Positions 1 to 12,120 of a stretch of DNA of 64,000 nt are shown here, piece by piece (within the stretch, counting starts at the first letter, position 1; every line of letters begins with the position of its first letter). Source of the stretch: Crocodylus rhombifer (lineage: Eukaryota; Chordata; Crocodylia; Crocodylidae). The DNA is taken from positions 186,001-250,000 of the forward strand of contig JAVSML010000964.1 in NCBI GenBank assembly GCA_038503035.1, in the 5' to 3' direction. The position numbers were made by a program, and so were the translations under genes. The notes under the pieces are model-generated. The model saw only the letters and a program-made list of their open reading frames with translations. It made no database searches and had not been told where the DNA came from.

Positions 1-2923
1 ATCAGGTTATAAATTATGCAATTTTTTTGGCTCTTACAGGTCTTCTTTCAGAAACTAGCAATGGACTTTTGATAGCTAAACCTTTGTTACTGCAAGGTTT
101 AAATATCAAATACATTGTTTCCCTGTATGTTTTATTGTGTGTCAGTTTTGCCATCCAAGACTCTTGCATCCTGAATTTTGCAGGGTCTTCACCCCCAGGG
201 GCATTTTAGCAGCTTCACCCCCAGGGGCATTTCACTAGCTTTATTTTCTGTAGGAAACAACATTCTTCAATATTTTTCTCAGTTATAGGGTATTTGTGTC
301 ATATCAGCAGAATGTTGACTGTCAGAAGCGGGATCAAAAAAGGAGAAATGCCTTGAGGCAGTGTTGGGGAAAACCCTCTTTACTCAGAATTAAAATCTAT
401 CAACAAAGTCCCATTGTCCTGTCAGGTATAAAAGGGAATTGCTTAGGAAGGGAAAGCATCTGGGCCATATTGAAGCAGAGGGATGTGTTTCGTTAAGTAG
501 GTGAAGCGTAATAAAAAATGGGTAATCCATTGACCAATGCGTGGTATGGAGCCCACTTTGCACCTAACCCACAGCGTATGAATTTCTAACTGTAGTTGGA
601 GAGCTTTAGCTCAATCTGCCATAGCTTGTATTTTTTTTTAAACTCTGGAGGACCCTGGTTCAGTTCTTGACGTGTCAACCATCACAAAAACACAGCTGTT
701 TTGCCACTTACTTTGCCCTTGAACTAAGCCTTTTTCACACTTCCCTGAGTCTAATTCTACACCTGGAGAAACTTTCTGGGGGAGGTGGGAGAGGAGTAAA
801 CAAGTCAGTCATAGGGATAATGCACAGAAAAAGGAAAAGGCAGCTGGAATCTGGACAGCTGAAAAAAGGGGAAATATAAATTTGTCAGATACACTTAACA
901 TATGAAAGTTAGTAGTGACAGGTGGGGGACTTCATGGTTAAAAAAAAGAACATAAAATAACTGCCCATTGATTTTACTACAAATTCAATACCTGTCTAGG
1001 TACTTTTTGTTATTAAAGAGAATTAAATAGAGTCAGTCTTCCCAAGCATCCTATGATGCCATCTGGCTTATCACTGAGGAAATCCCCATTGGCAGTCTGC
1101 TTTTTTCATGCTGACCTGAACAAATGCCAAGATTATTCCTCTCTTTGTCATACACTTGCACACAGTCACATTCTTTAGCACTAAAGCAACCCATGGAAGG
1201 CAAAACCTGTGCTGTTCTGGCTTAAATGTAGACAATGATTTAAGGAGAAAAATTATTTGACTCTGAACCTAAAAGGGAAGCCAAAGAACTGATAAAGAAG
1301 ATGAAATGAACTGAGATTTTTTTGATGAACAAACAGAAACATCTTCTTACTGAAAATGTACAGATCCTTACATAGTTGTCTCTTGTGCTAGGAAAAACTT
1401 CAAGATCTACTTCCACCATTATCCTAAAGGGAGGTGCAGGGAATGGAAAGGAGTCATGAAGTAGGAGGGTCCAGGTGAGATGAAGGTTGTGTAAGTGAGA
1501 GGGGTGCAGCCCTTTATTATAGTTACTGCAATCACTTGCTGTGGGAAATTACTTTATCACCATCTTGTATTTTCTGCAAGATCTCATTACCTGAGATTAG
1601 CAATGCATATGCACAATGGTGGCCTATTTCTGATGGGAAAAGAGTTGCAAGCAGTGTGGTTAATTTTAATTATTTGTCAGTGAAACATCCATATTAGACG
1701 CAGAAAGGAGTTGATTTAAATTACAGCTCATCTGAAAACTGTGATTGACCTGCAGAAAGGTCCTAACATGTTTGAACAAATAATTATATTGCAAGAAAAT
1801 GGTGAATATTTTGTTTCATATGACTTACTTTACACTCCCCAAAAATCAGTTGTGTTTGTGCATGTACAACTACATATACACAACTATGTTTTGAATAGAT
1901 ACATTTTTAAAATATTCTAACTATCCACATTTGCGGGTGAATAATTGTTTGTTGGACCAGGAAATGTCATTAATCTTTACATTACAAACTGTTCCCAAGA
2001 TAAAGGGCAGGTGAATTAGAATTCCTCTCAGTCTGATAATCTTTTATTACAATTCTGCAATGTTAAGTCACACAGTATCAGTAATGCATTATGTGCAGAG
2101 GGGCTTTTTTGTGCATGTGTATTATGGAAGTCTTGTATTATCTATTATTCTGATTCTCATAGCTTTGTTGAGGTAGTATACTTGCATAATACTGTGCCTT
2201 GCCACAATATAGATCAATATAGAGACGAGTACAACCATAATGTAATTTCACTATAATCTTCACAAAGGAGCATTGGTTAAGGGATGTATCCACTAGTAAT
2301 CTATTTTTATGACTGGACTCATAATACAAAGGGGGCAATATCAATTTTAAAAAAGGCAGGAAAAAAGGAAAATATCCATGGTAGGTGCTGAGAAATTATA
2401 CCAAATATCTGCTAGGTAACTGTTCATTAACTAAATGCTAGTGCTTCCTGTTTTTTAATTGAACAGAACCCTAGAGCCTTCTTAATGCATTTTTAAAAGA
2501 CAGGAATAGGAGCATTCATTGTGGATTACCATATATCATCCATTTTTACATTCAAGATGTTGTAATGTTGGTGCCAGGAAGAAAAATCTCCCTTCCATTG
2601 AACAGAAAAATCAAAGTTTGGTCCTGGTGGTATCACCTGAAGCATCCCACTGCTCTGCAGAGATGTTGCATAATACAACCAGACTCAGGAGTTCTCTGTG
2701 GGCTACTGGCTCATGGATGCCTCATTAAGGTGGCACCCATCCTTCAATGATGCATTCAGGCAAAGGAAGAGTACAGGAGATAGCAAGTCCTCCAATGGCA
2801 GTCAAAGAACATCATTACATAGTGTAAGCTGCAAAGATAGGCATTACTCCTTCTCTCCCTAACTGGAAAGAATATTTGTAGATACAAAATGGAAAGGATT
2901 CAGTATTATCTTTTAATAGTCAA
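1..2923. other. Unassigned AT-rich non-coding DNA
   Basis: I recognise no gene, RNA or transposon here on either strand. Reading frames are all short and have no family resemblance. The only structure seen is a 26-bp direct repeat at 187-212 and 213-238. Old, unrecognisable repeats cannot be excluded. Confidence 0.5.
187..238. repeat. Two-copy 26-bp tandem repeat
   Basis: Two adjacent 26-bp units each begin with CTTCACCCCCAGGGGCATTT and differ only near the end (TAGCAG against CACTAG). This is a simple local duplication. Nothing suggests a function. Confidence 0.8.
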
Positions 2924-2926
2924 GCT

Positions 2927-3228
2927 GGCTGCATCTACATAAGTGTCAGACTGCACAGTTGTTACTGCAGTCATTTAGTATTTTCATAAGCATAAGCAAG
3001 TACTAAATGACTGTGCAGTAACCAGTGTTACTATGCAGTACCGTTGCTGCACACTTTTTGCCCAATGCTACTGCACAGTATCAATGAGCTGCTGCACCAT
3101 AGCTCATTACTGCTGTGCAGTAGCATCACCCCATTGATTGTGCCAATCAATGTTACTGCATGGTATCCATGAGCTATGGTGCAGTAGCTCATTGCTACCG
3201 TGCTGTAGTATCTCATGCAGATGTGCCC
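2927..3228. mobile_element. Harbinger-type MITE (302 bp)
   Basis: The left end reads GGCTGCATCTACATAAG and the right end reads CATGCAGATGTGCCC, which are inverted repeats of the GGGTGCATCTACATG type seen many times in this window. The flanking triplets are GCT on the left and ACT on the right, a 3-bp target duplication with one transition. The interior is rich in short inverted repeats built on ACTGTGCAGTA-like words, including a hairpin around 2963-3018. It has no coding capacity. Assignment to PIF/Harbinger rests on the 3-bp duplication and on the shared ends with the transposase-bearing copy at 44757-47433. Confidence 0.75.
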
Positions 3229-3541
3229 ACTGTGTACTTTCGTACTGGCTTTATTGTTGACGAATTATTTTAAAAGCCAGTCTCCTAAATATGCCCCAAA
3301 TAAAAGGGACCAGATTTCACCGGCTCATGTAGAAAAAAAATGGAGCTAAACTCTACTCTCATTTCCACATATATATCTCTGCACAAGCTATATTGATATC
3401 AGTAGAACTGCACTTGTGTAAAACTTACTTGTTTCATTGAATTAAGTTGAGCTGCTTTTTAGTAAACACTGTAAAAGAGAGAAGAACGGACTCTTCTAGG
3501 TGGTACTCTTTCTTAACTTTGTCTGGTTTGTCTGTTTAGAC

Positions 3542-3756
3542 TTGTGATGCTCTACCCTTTTAGACTCAAGGAACCCCTCATTAGACTTGGGGCATCCCTA
3601 AAAAACGCTAGCTCTTAGTTTTAATTCATTTTTTCACTCTGGAAAAATAGTAAAGCATTTTTTTCTGTTGGAAAGAACTCAGAAAATCCACAACAGGTCA
3701 AACATGTTTTTAACACTATGGATCCTATGCTGCAGTGCCCTTGTTAAGCATCACTG
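3542..3756. mobile_element. Short non-autonomous hAT-like element
   Basis: The right end reads AAGCATCACTG. The left end, TTGTGATGCT, is a degraded inverted copy of it. The flanking 8-mers GTTTAGAC (3534-3541) and GTTTAGGC (3757-3764) match at 7 of 8 positions, which is the 8-bp target duplication expected of hAT transposons. The element is 215 bp, AT-rich and non-coding. The first two bases of the left end have diverged from the CAGTG expected for this group. Confidence 0.6.
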
Positions 3757-3923
3757 GTTTAGGCTGTAACCTCTTAAGGAAAAGGGCACTGTCTTGGTTG
3801 GATATATATACATAACATATCCCAGTGGGTACTTATCACAGATAGGGCCTGTAGGTGCTATTGTAATGGAAATGATCAACTCAATTAGAGAATTTGCCAA
3901 GAAAAAAACAAAACATAACCTAG

Positions 3924-4765
3924 TGTGACAGAGCGCCCTCTAGGGGTGCCGTGAACTTCCCTAGCGCCCCCTGGCTACCGTGTCAAGCCGGTGTCAAATG
4001 TACCCTCACCGATCTCGCCCGCTACATCTTTGATGTTTAAATGTTTAAGGGAGGCTGCCTTTTCTATCTGCTTTGACACGGTGCCTACCATGCTATACCG
4101 GGGCTCGGTCCAGTTGCCCACCAGGGCCCTCACAGGCGCCCCGCTTTGCCTCTCTCATGGCCCTCGCCGCACCGGGACCTGTCTCCTGGGCTCTTGTAGC
4201 CCGCACTGGGGCCTTGCTTGCGCTTCTCATGTTCTCTGCCCTCGCTGGGGCCTATGCTTCGTGCTTCCTGCACTCCCCTGCCCTCACTGGGGCCTTGCTC
4301 GCGCCTTTCGTGCTCTCGCCCTCTCTGGGGCCTATGCCTCGCGCTATTCATGTTCTCCACGCCTTCCGCGTGCTCACCCCCCACTTGGGTGTAACAATAA
4401 CTATAACCAAACAAAACGCAAAGCCCCCACGGCTATAACATAAACCTTAAGCCAACCTGGCTATCCTTCGTTTGTATCTATCAGGGTTTCTTCTACCTGG
4501 CATTATCAGGCAGACACTGTCCAGCCATCAGGCTCCTCCACTATGTTCTGCTCTGCTTGCTTTGGCAGAGCTCCCACTCTTCAAGCTGCCAGAGGGGGGA
4601 CTGCCTCTGGCCTTAGCCTTCTCTGTTTATAAAGGCCAGGTCCTGTCCCCTGGCGGTCAGCTGACCCAATCTGTTGCCATAGCAACTCCCACCTGCTGCC
4701 CTGGTAAGTGGCAGCTGAGCCCATTTACTACTATTCAGTTGCAGGCACCCTAGTGCCCTGGTACA
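3924..4765 (+). mobile_element. Solo LTR of an LTR retroelement
   Basis: The 842-bp segment starts TGTGACAG and ends GGTACA, so it has the TG...CA boundaries of an LTR. It is flanked on both sides by the same 5 bp, CCTAG (3919-3923 and 4766-4770). A TATA-like box, TTTATAAAGG, lies at 4626-4635, which suggests + orientation. No gag, pol or env sequence is beside it, so this is a solo LTR left by recombination between two LTRs. A 5-bp duplication fits Ty3/gypsy-type elements and some endogenous retrovirus groups; the sequence alone does not decide. The interior is GC-rich and holds a tandem repeat at 4200-4360. Confidence 0.8.
4200..4360. repeat. Degenerate ~40-bp tandem repeat inside the LTR
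   Basis: The word CTGGGGCCT recurs at about 4206, 4245, 4287 and 4325, giving four units of roughly 38-42 bp with GC-rich, diverged spacers (CTCGCG and TTCTGTGC-like words). It creates long but meaningless open frames on both strands. Confidence 0.65.
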
Positions 4766-4770
4766 CCTAG

Positions 4771-5428
4771 GAATATGTGACACTGAAGTTACGCTTTTGA
4801 GTTAGCTTGTTTATTATGAGAAAGCTGTCTTGTGATCCGGGCAATACTGGTATATATTTTTAAGGCAGTATGTCAGCATTTTTGTTCAATTTTATCCTGT
4901 TTTCAGGAAACTGGACAATGTTTTCAGAAGGCTCCTCAAGGAAAGATTACACTAAGCTTATGAAATAAATGTAGAACCATGTAATAAAGAAAACAATGAC
5001 ATTTATGTGCAAAAGGCATATTAAAATTGCTTTGCAATAGAAAAGGCATCTCGATTATGAAATTGGCTGCTGGTGGAATAGCACAGTTCTAGTAATCTCT
5101 GTAACCCCAGGACAGTATTTTACTGCTATTACCGTTCAAATCTGCCCATGTGGTAGTTTACCAGAACACAGGATTTTCCACCAACCAAAATTCTAGCAAT
5201 TCTACTGAGAATAACCAATGCCTGTTGAGAAAATAACATCCCTGAACCATGTCTTTCAGTTTGAACAATAGTGTTATATATGAGGGAGTCCCTAAATATT
5301 TATACCCTTGAGTATTTTTTAGTTATTATATCAAGTGGTATCATTAATAAGAAAGATAGGGTTTGGAAATACATGGGAACCAAGTTTTAAATGTAAAGCA
5401 TCCTTAAAGTTGCATAGTTCTTTTACAT
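4771..5428. other. Unassigned AT-rich DNA
   Basis: I see no recognisable feature between the solo LTR and the next MITE. Confidence 0.5.
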
Positions 5429-5472
5429 AAAAGGTGCATCTACATAAGATGCTTTACTGTTTGCTGCATAGC

Positions 5473-5691
5473 AGGTGCGTCTAGACATGTCCATACGGAG
5501 TCGTTGTTACTGTGCAGTCATTTAGTACTACCTTTGGGAAATACTAAAAGTACTGTGCCATGCTGGCTGCACATGGTTATTTTTGGCCACTATGTTGCCA
5601 TAGCAACATACTAAAATGAGGGAGTACGTTGCTACAGCGACATAGCAGTAGCATCATGGTTTTCGCCACAGCATCTTGTGTAGATGTGTCC
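5473..5691. mobile_element. Inner MITE nested in another MITE
   Basis: The ends are AGGTGCGTCTAGACATG and CTTGTGTAGATGTGTCC. The flanking triplets are AGC (5470-5472) and AGT (5692-5694), matching at two of three positions. It belongs to the same terminal-repeat family as its host element. Confidence 0.65.
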
Positions 5692-5772
5692 AGTAAAGCA
5701 TTGTTGTCTACATGAGTGCAGCAACTAGGGCGCAGTAGACTAATTTGCTGTGCTGCCAGATAGTCCCATCAG

Positions 5773-6369
5773 ATATGCATCCACAGGTGCATCTCGAGCA
5801 GGTCCAAGGAGGTGATCCTCCCCCTCTATGCAGCACTGGTCAGGCCGCAGCCGGAGTACTGCATCCAGTTCTGGGTGCCGCACTTCAGGAGGGATGTGGA
5901 CAGCATGGACAGGGACCAGAGGAGGGCCACTCACATGATCGGGGGGCAGCAGGGCAGGCCTTATGAGGAGAGGCTACGGGACCTGAACCTGTTCAGCCTC
6001 CACAAGAGAAGGCTGAGGGGGGATCTAGTGGCCTGTTACAAACTAGTCAGAGGGAACCAGCAGGCACTGGGGAAGTCCCTGTTCCCCCAAGCCCTACCAG
6101 GAGTGACCAGGCATAACGATCACAAGCTGGCAGAGGGTAGATTTAAGCTAGATATCAGGAGGCGCTACTTCATTGTCAGGGTGGTGAGGGTCTGGAACCA
6201 ACTTCCAAGAGAAGCGGTGCTGGCTCCTACCCTGGGGGTCTTTAAGAGGAGGCTAGATGTACACCTTGCTGGGGTCGTTTGACCCCAGTACTCTTTCCTG
6301 CCATGGCAGGGAGTCGGACTAGTTGATCTACTCAGGTCCCTTCCAACCCTAGAAACTATGAAACTATGA
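5773..6369 (+). pseudogene. CR1 LINE, 3' fragment of ORF2 and tail
   Basis: The + strand encodes the C-terminal part of CR1 ORF2 downstream of the reverse transcriptase core, with the family words VRPQPEYCIQFW, RRATHMIGG, ERLRDLNLFSLHKRRLRGDL and VWNQLPREAV, ending at a stop near 6282. A short 3' untranslated part follows (GATCTACTCAGGTCCC), then the 8-bp tail repeat GAAACTAT. This is a typical 5'-truncated CR1. The frame is open over about 155 codons, so the copy is not very old. It matches the 3' part of the copy at 14395-16675 closely and belongs to the same subfamily. Confidence 0.92.
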
Positions 6370-6510
6370 TAGAAGTGGTATCCAGAAGCACAATAAATTA
6401 TTGCATTTAAATGCACATGTAGACAGTGATGTCAGGATTGGTTTATCCAGGCTCAATTTGAGCTGGAGTATATTCAAGTCATATTAATTACATGTGTAGA
6501 CATGCCCAAA

Positions 6511-7950
6511 GTCAAGAAACTTCATGGTACTACAAACATGATGATGTGATGGACTGTGGGTTTTATTGTGTTAATTCTGTGTTCACATTGTTATAATATT
6601 GCATGACTCAGTGTACCTCCTTAGCCTATGCACAGAGAAGGAGGGACTAAGTGCCAGGGCTAGCTACATGTAAGACTGAACCTTTAGCAGCAGAAGTTTT
6701 GAATGGCTTTGTTGACATACCAAGAAAGTTGAGATGGCCAATACTCAGGAGGTGTCTAGAGGGGATAAATCCAACAGAAGGGAGAGCAGACTGGAAATGC
6801 ATCCAGTAGGGCCAACTGTAGGGGAAGAAGAGTCTGGGGTCTGAGAGAAGTAGAGAAGCGACAGGGAGCTGGAGAAACTGGAAAGGGAATAGTTGAAGAT
6901 GGTTGGGGGTGCTTAGGAGCCATGTGGGGTGTATTGGGGTGGAGAGACAGCTTCACACCTTTGGAGGGGATGGAGAACCTGTAGCTGGTTGTCCTTTGTC
7001 CCCCCCTCCCCGCACCCCCAGTATTTTACTGAAGAGAGAGTCTGTTGTGCTGCTTCAAACCAGGGCTTGAAGCAGATTGCTCCAAAAAAAGGTGAAGTCC
7101 CTTTCAGGAGTGAAACTGAATACAAGATTCTTGAGCTGTGATCACAGAGAACCAGGGAGGGTGAGGGCCAGGGTCTCACAGGCAAGGGTCTCAGAGTGGG
7201 AAGGAACTCAGATTCCTCCACTGGTCTAGTAGCAAAGCCTGAACTGACTTCAAAAGGTATTCTCAGAGACCAGACATGTTTGCAACAGTCTTGAGCAAAA
7301 CGTCCCCTGCAAGACACTCTGTGACAGATGTATAGACCATTCTATATGCTTAAAGGTGTACATTAATCTTCCCCTTAACACAGGATCTCATGACAAAATT
7401 TGCCTTGATTTTAGTGGGTAGGATTATGTCCATAAAAATAAAGAGGCATTTAGCGTGAGATGCATTGATGCATTTAGCATGAGAAACAGGAACCAAAATA
7501 TGTGTTAGATTAAAAGCTGAAGTGTAATTTTGTGTATACCTAACTAAGACATGAACTATACCTGACTTGTGTGTATGTGTAAGTGGGCAGCTATAAACCA
7601 GAGGATACTCACACATTTGAGTATGCATGTGCACTTTGTTTACATGCTTAGAAGTCTGACCCTAGCTGTCCAGGAAGATGAAGTAATGTTGGTGTGCAGA
7701 TTATTGTGTTTTTTTGCTTTTTTATTGATAATTAGCATGACTTGCTTCAACTTTACAATACACTGTTATTCATTATTTGTACTGGAGTGGCACATCAGAA
7801 TAGGCTGATTCACACTGAAGGTAAGATTTCGTGCCTGTAAAAGGGAGGCACAGGATAATGCCTTCCTTTCAATTAAAAAGTGCAATTGCAGTTTGTGTAG
7901 AAAGATCCAAGCTGGTTAGTTTGATTATCAACATTACTATGGACCATTGC
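6511..7950. other. Unassigned DNA
   Basis: Short reading frames on both strands have no recognisable family signature. A slightly GC-richer part at 6750-7320 shows no transposon ends that I can identify. Confidence 0.45.
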
Positions 7951-7964
7951 AGCATAGACTTCAG

Positions 7965-8636
7965 TGTGACTTCATAGACTTCAGTGTGGCATAGATTAAT
8001 CAAATGCCTAGTAAAGCATCACTGTCTACAGGAGTGCAACAATTGCTGCACAATAGATTAGTAGATACAGGTACTAGAAATCAGCTCTTTAAACTAACGT
8101 GCTGAACTGCAGGTGTAGATGGTGCCAAACTAATGTGCTGAACTGCAAGCAGAACCTAGGCAACAAGGGACCATAGGATGGTGGGGAGAGCTGTCCTGGC
8201 TTGGCCAGATGCTGCCTGCCAGCCACTTAGGGATTGGGACCTGTCCTGATCTTCACGGGGCTAGGAGAGTGGTCCCAGATGTTGGACAGCTGCCTCCCAG
8301 GCACATGGAGACTGGAATGGGTCCCGGTCTCCACTTGGCTAGGAGGCACCTGCCCAGGCGCCGGGACAGCTCTCCTTTGCCCTGGGGAGATCAGGACCAG
8401 ACCCTATGCCCCCTGCCAGCCTGGGGATGGCACCTGGAGGAGCCTGGATCTCCCCCTGGATGCTTCAGGGGGAAGTGCAGGGCAGGAACAGCCCTAGACT
8501 GAGCTGCTCTCACTGGGAGCAAATTTTGTCCTGACTGGCACGCATTCAGTTGCATGTGGGGACACAGTTTAATGTGCCTGAATTTTCTGTGCAGAAAATT
8601 CAGGTGCATTAATTGCACTTGTACATACACTTTCAG
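7965..8636. mobile_element. MITE cluster with GC-rich core
   Basis: The segment 7985-8055 has the AGTAAAGCATCACTGTCTAC word of the Harbinger-type MITEs, and 8111-8125 (GTGTAGATGGTGCC) looks like a right end. A second unit follows, with a GC-rich core (8190-8510), the motif CACTGGGAGCAAATTTTG and a right end at about 8605-8634 (TTAATTGCACTTGTACATACAC). This right end resembles that of the Harbinger copy ending at 47433. A 21-bp word, AAACTAAYGTGCTGAACTGCA, is repeated at 8090 and 8127. Exact boundaries are uncertain. Confidence 0.5.
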
Positions 8637-8639
8637 GCT

Positions 8640-10110
8640 GCAAAACGTATGCAGAACTACAGGGAAATACTCAGCTGGCTATTCTGAGTTCTGTGCTGCC
8701 CAGCTGTACTGTTACTGGTACCCAAACTAACCAGCTTAAAGTACGATTGAGTATGTCTATACAAGCTGGAACTACAGCTTTGGATTTAAATGTAGATATC
8801 CCTAGCATCCACAATAACAATGTGGAGATAGGTCCTGTCTCCTACTCTGTGCATAGGAAACCAAGACACTAGGGAGTAGTTTAGGCAGTTTTTGTTGTCT
8901 CACATAAATTCAGTTTGCTGGAAATATGAAAACACTGCTGAACAGTATTTCATTGTAGCCATAGCTGAATGGAGATTTCCATGATAGCTCCAATCCTTCT
9001 GAGTGCACTTATATTAAGAATAGTTCAGATCTTTCTCAGCACCCCCTGTCCAAATATTTTGTGTGTACTGTAGCTTAGCAATGCCCCCCAGGAAATATTA
9101 CTCTGTCAGTAGGCAAACAATTGCTTAGCTTGAAAGAAATGTAATTATTTAAGGCATGCACGAATGTTTTTGGCTTCATGATGCTGTAATATTATTAACT
9201 GCAGGGAAAAAAGGATCTAGATCTATTTTAGAGACTATATTACTATCATCCTAAAATGCTAAATAGCTGTAAATTCCATCCTGACCAGAATTCCACATTT
9301 GCTCCTGAAAGAAGATTGGATTTCAGAGTAGGATTAAGTAAATAAGTCATATTAATATGACAAAATGGGTAAATAGAATATAATGTAAAATGAAATGTAA
9401 ATTGGATTTAGGCAAACACTTTTATACAGACCTCCCGTCAAACCCTATCAGACTGCTTCAAATTCCTACTGTGATTTCTGCTCGCGGTTCTATTACATGT
9501 TGCCACTCAAGGGCATTTGATGTTTTCTCTCTCTGGAAATTCATTTGCATTTAAATGATTTGAAATAATCATAAAAGCCAAGTGCTATGAAGTTTGAAAT
9601 TAGTTACTGTCTATAAATTGCGATGCCATTAAAAGATGATTTTGAAGAGCTTTGCTGTCTCAAATGTATGCAGATTAAAATCTAACAAAGTACACCTTGT
9701 TACAAAACTGTAAAGAATGGTGTGACACGGACTTAAATTGATTTATTCTCCTACTAGTGCCTATAAACTTTATGTAGTTAGATTTCTTCTGAAAGTGGAA
9801 ATAACTTTCATTTGTCTACAGAATCTAAGCCAAATTTTGTTCCCAGGTGGGGTTTCATTGGATGTATCTGACACAGGAATTGGGCCCTATGAGTCTAATC
9901 TATCTGCTCTATTAAACTTCTGGAAATATTGTAGAACTAGCTAAATCTCATATAGGTTTTTATGGTGATACTAAAGGGGTGGGATCAGAAAAAATGGAGG
10001 CCATTTACTGTTGGCTAGAGAAGCAATTTTTTTTGGTCAGATGCGATGTTATTGGCATATTTATTATATTTTTCTATGTTGAGAGGTTCAATGGTTCTAC
10101 TAATATTAAT
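8640..10110. other. Unassigned AT-rich DNA, possible conserved element
   Basis: No gene is visible. The part at about 9430-9700 has an unusual texture: no transposon words, an octamer-like ATTTGCAT at 9543-9550 and several TAAT-type homeodomain words. That could be a conserved regulatory element, but this cannot be shown without an alignment. Confidence 0.35.
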
Positions 10111-10119
10111 GGATTAAAT

Positions 10120-10270
10120 CTCATCTTTGTGAGAAATTGCAATTAGTAGCTCCATTTTATAGGTGGGGAAACCAAGGCATGGGAAAATGAATGTTTCCAA
10201 AGTGTCAGCTAATTTCCTGTGCCTGGCTTTTGGGCATTTCAGACTAGTACCCAAATATCAAAATGGGAAG
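10120..10270 (+). repeat. MIR-like CORE-SINE relic
   Basis: The segment CCATTTTATAGGTGGGGAAA at about 10153, followed by CCAAGGCATGGGAAA, corresponds to the core of MIR elements (ATTTTACAGATGRGGAAACT, then GAGGCA). The flanks are too diverged to give ends. No internal promoter boxes are clear. Confidence 0.5.
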
Positions 10271-12025
10271 AACTGAAAGCCCTTTTTAGAAAAGGGTGGC
10301 TTATGGGACTTGACCAACAGTGGTTGTCTGTACACGTTTACATCAGTTTTGCCTAGCCAATTTCTGAACAGATGTACAGTTATTTTATACTATAGTCAGG
10401 TCAAGTATACTTATGCTGAAGCATTTGGTTTCAGCCAAAAGTCACTGGAGCTATTTGGATCTATATAAAAAATCTTACAATAATTTGTCCCCATTTAAAT
10501 ACTAATTGCAAAAGTTGCTGTGAATGTAAATACTAATTTAAAAAATCAGGGTAATATACTAAAGAGCTGATAATCCATGACTAGGGTTTTTTTTAATAAG
10601 AATTCTTGCACGGTAGACATTTAGGGGCCTCAGTGGAAGTATGGCTTACTACTAGGTTTGGTGGTTGGAAAAAGTTGGGCAAAACGTGTTTTTCAGTTGG
10701 AACTGGACACTGTTTTTATACTGAAATAATTTTTCAGTTTTGATGATGTTCCTGCAGAAACTAGCTTCCTGCCAGCTTGCTTACTGGGTTCCACCTGGTA
10801 GGCTGTGGGGGAGCAGAGACTTCATTGATTTGTACTTGTGGAACCGCTTGCCATGTGGACTGCCCATGGCTGGGGACCTTAGCATTCTCAGATCGGTGAC
10901 TGTGACAGCCAGCCGACTAGACTGCTTCAAAGTTGGGAACATCAAGACTTTGAATGTTTGCCATGTCGAACTGTACCAGGAGCTCTAATTGTTGTCTTGA
11001 CAAGTAGAACAAAATTTGCTGGACTTGTAGGCCACTAACATCTTGAGGTGGTATTACCAAATTTCATACAGATTTACATGGGTGTTTTTGTGCTGCACAT
11101 AGAAGTAAGAAATCATTGTACTTGAGGATTATGCTTTAGAGACAATAACATTATTTTTAAAAATATTTTCCTGTGGTTCAGAGATGTTAGTTTTATTTTC
11201 TTAAAGATGATGACTATAAAAATATCATGTTTTTTATTACAAAATGATGGCTTCTATATTTATTTTTATGAATTTGATTTTTCAGTTGGGACTGACATCA
11301 GAAGAAAATATCTGAGACCTAGTGTTAAGCCGTCATTATAACTATTCATACATTAAATACTTATCAATAAATTGTTCTTAGTAGATAGTGCAAGCTATTG
11401 AGCTAATCCTTCCATAATTACAGTGTACAAACTCAATGTATACACGGTATTATTGCGACACAAGCTATATAATGCCTTGTGTCAGGTTCTTGGTTACTTT
11501 AATCTTAGAATAATTATGGAGAGTAGGGAATTCCAAACTCATAAAAATAATGGCTTTTGAAGTGATATAATACATAGTTCATGTTGAAAGCATAGTGAAG
11601 CTTTAGAGGTTTGTTGTCTGATTCAGGGAAAGGGATCAGCTTAAGCCATAGAAGTTATAAGTTTCAACAATATAATAAGAGCATAATATGCTGGCTGTAC
11701 CATTTTTATACTATGGTTTTCTGTTAGCTCTTTATTTCCTTACCGTGTGTTGCTGGAGGAGAGAGAGAACCTCCTGATACGCCTACTAGATTGCCCTGAA
11801 GATTGGTGTCAGGGGCGAGAAGGCTCTATGTAAAAGTTCATGACTATTCTGTTAACCTCTTCTGGTACTCAGATTTTGGAGGGTCTTATGACTTCCACCA
11901 GGAATCTAAAGTCTGAGGATATAATGCACCCAAATGGCACTTAAGGTTTTAAATCTTATTTTCTTGCAGTGTTGACACACAGGCTATATGCTCTGGCTAG
12001 TCAGGTATGTATGCAAAACCTGAAA
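10271..12025. other. Unassigned DNA
   Basis: No gene or identifiable transposon. The segment 10740-10990 is locally GC-richer and open on the + strand for 82 codons, but the translation has no recognisable motif. Confidence 0.45.
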
Positions 12026-12029
12026 CTGT

Positions 12030-12120
12030 GGTCCAGTAAAACCTCCCTTAGAGAAGATTTGAATCTACACCTCTCTTACTTTTTGGCACAGTACTCAAAC
12101 CACCAGGACACAATTTAGGC
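12030..12120 (+). repeat. Possible MIR/CORE-SINE 3' relic
   Basis: The words GATTTGAATCTACACCTCTC and CAGTACTCAAACCACCA resemble the region after the MIR core (GGATTCGAACCCAGG ... CTCTTAACCACT). The match is partial and the family call is uncertain. Confidence 0.3.

Larger units (their letters stand above)
5432..6507. mobile_element. Harbinger-type MITE holding two later insertions
   Basis: The outer ends are AGGTGCATCTACATAAG (from 5432) and ACATGTGTAGACATGCCC (to 6507). The flanking triplets are AAA on both sides (5429-5431 and 6508-6510). Within it sits a second MITE (5473-5691) and a CR1 3' fragment (about 5773-6369). Removing the inner MITE with one target copy joins the sequence TGCATAGC to AAAGCATTG, which matches the continuous version of this family seen near 23390-23445. 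Confidence 0.65.

Noticed and set aside
3991..4443. Overlapping open frames on both strands of 94-150 codons
   Set aside because: They lie in the GC-rich tandem repeat of the solo LTR, with low-complexity translations and no domain. Stops are rare there only because of base composition.
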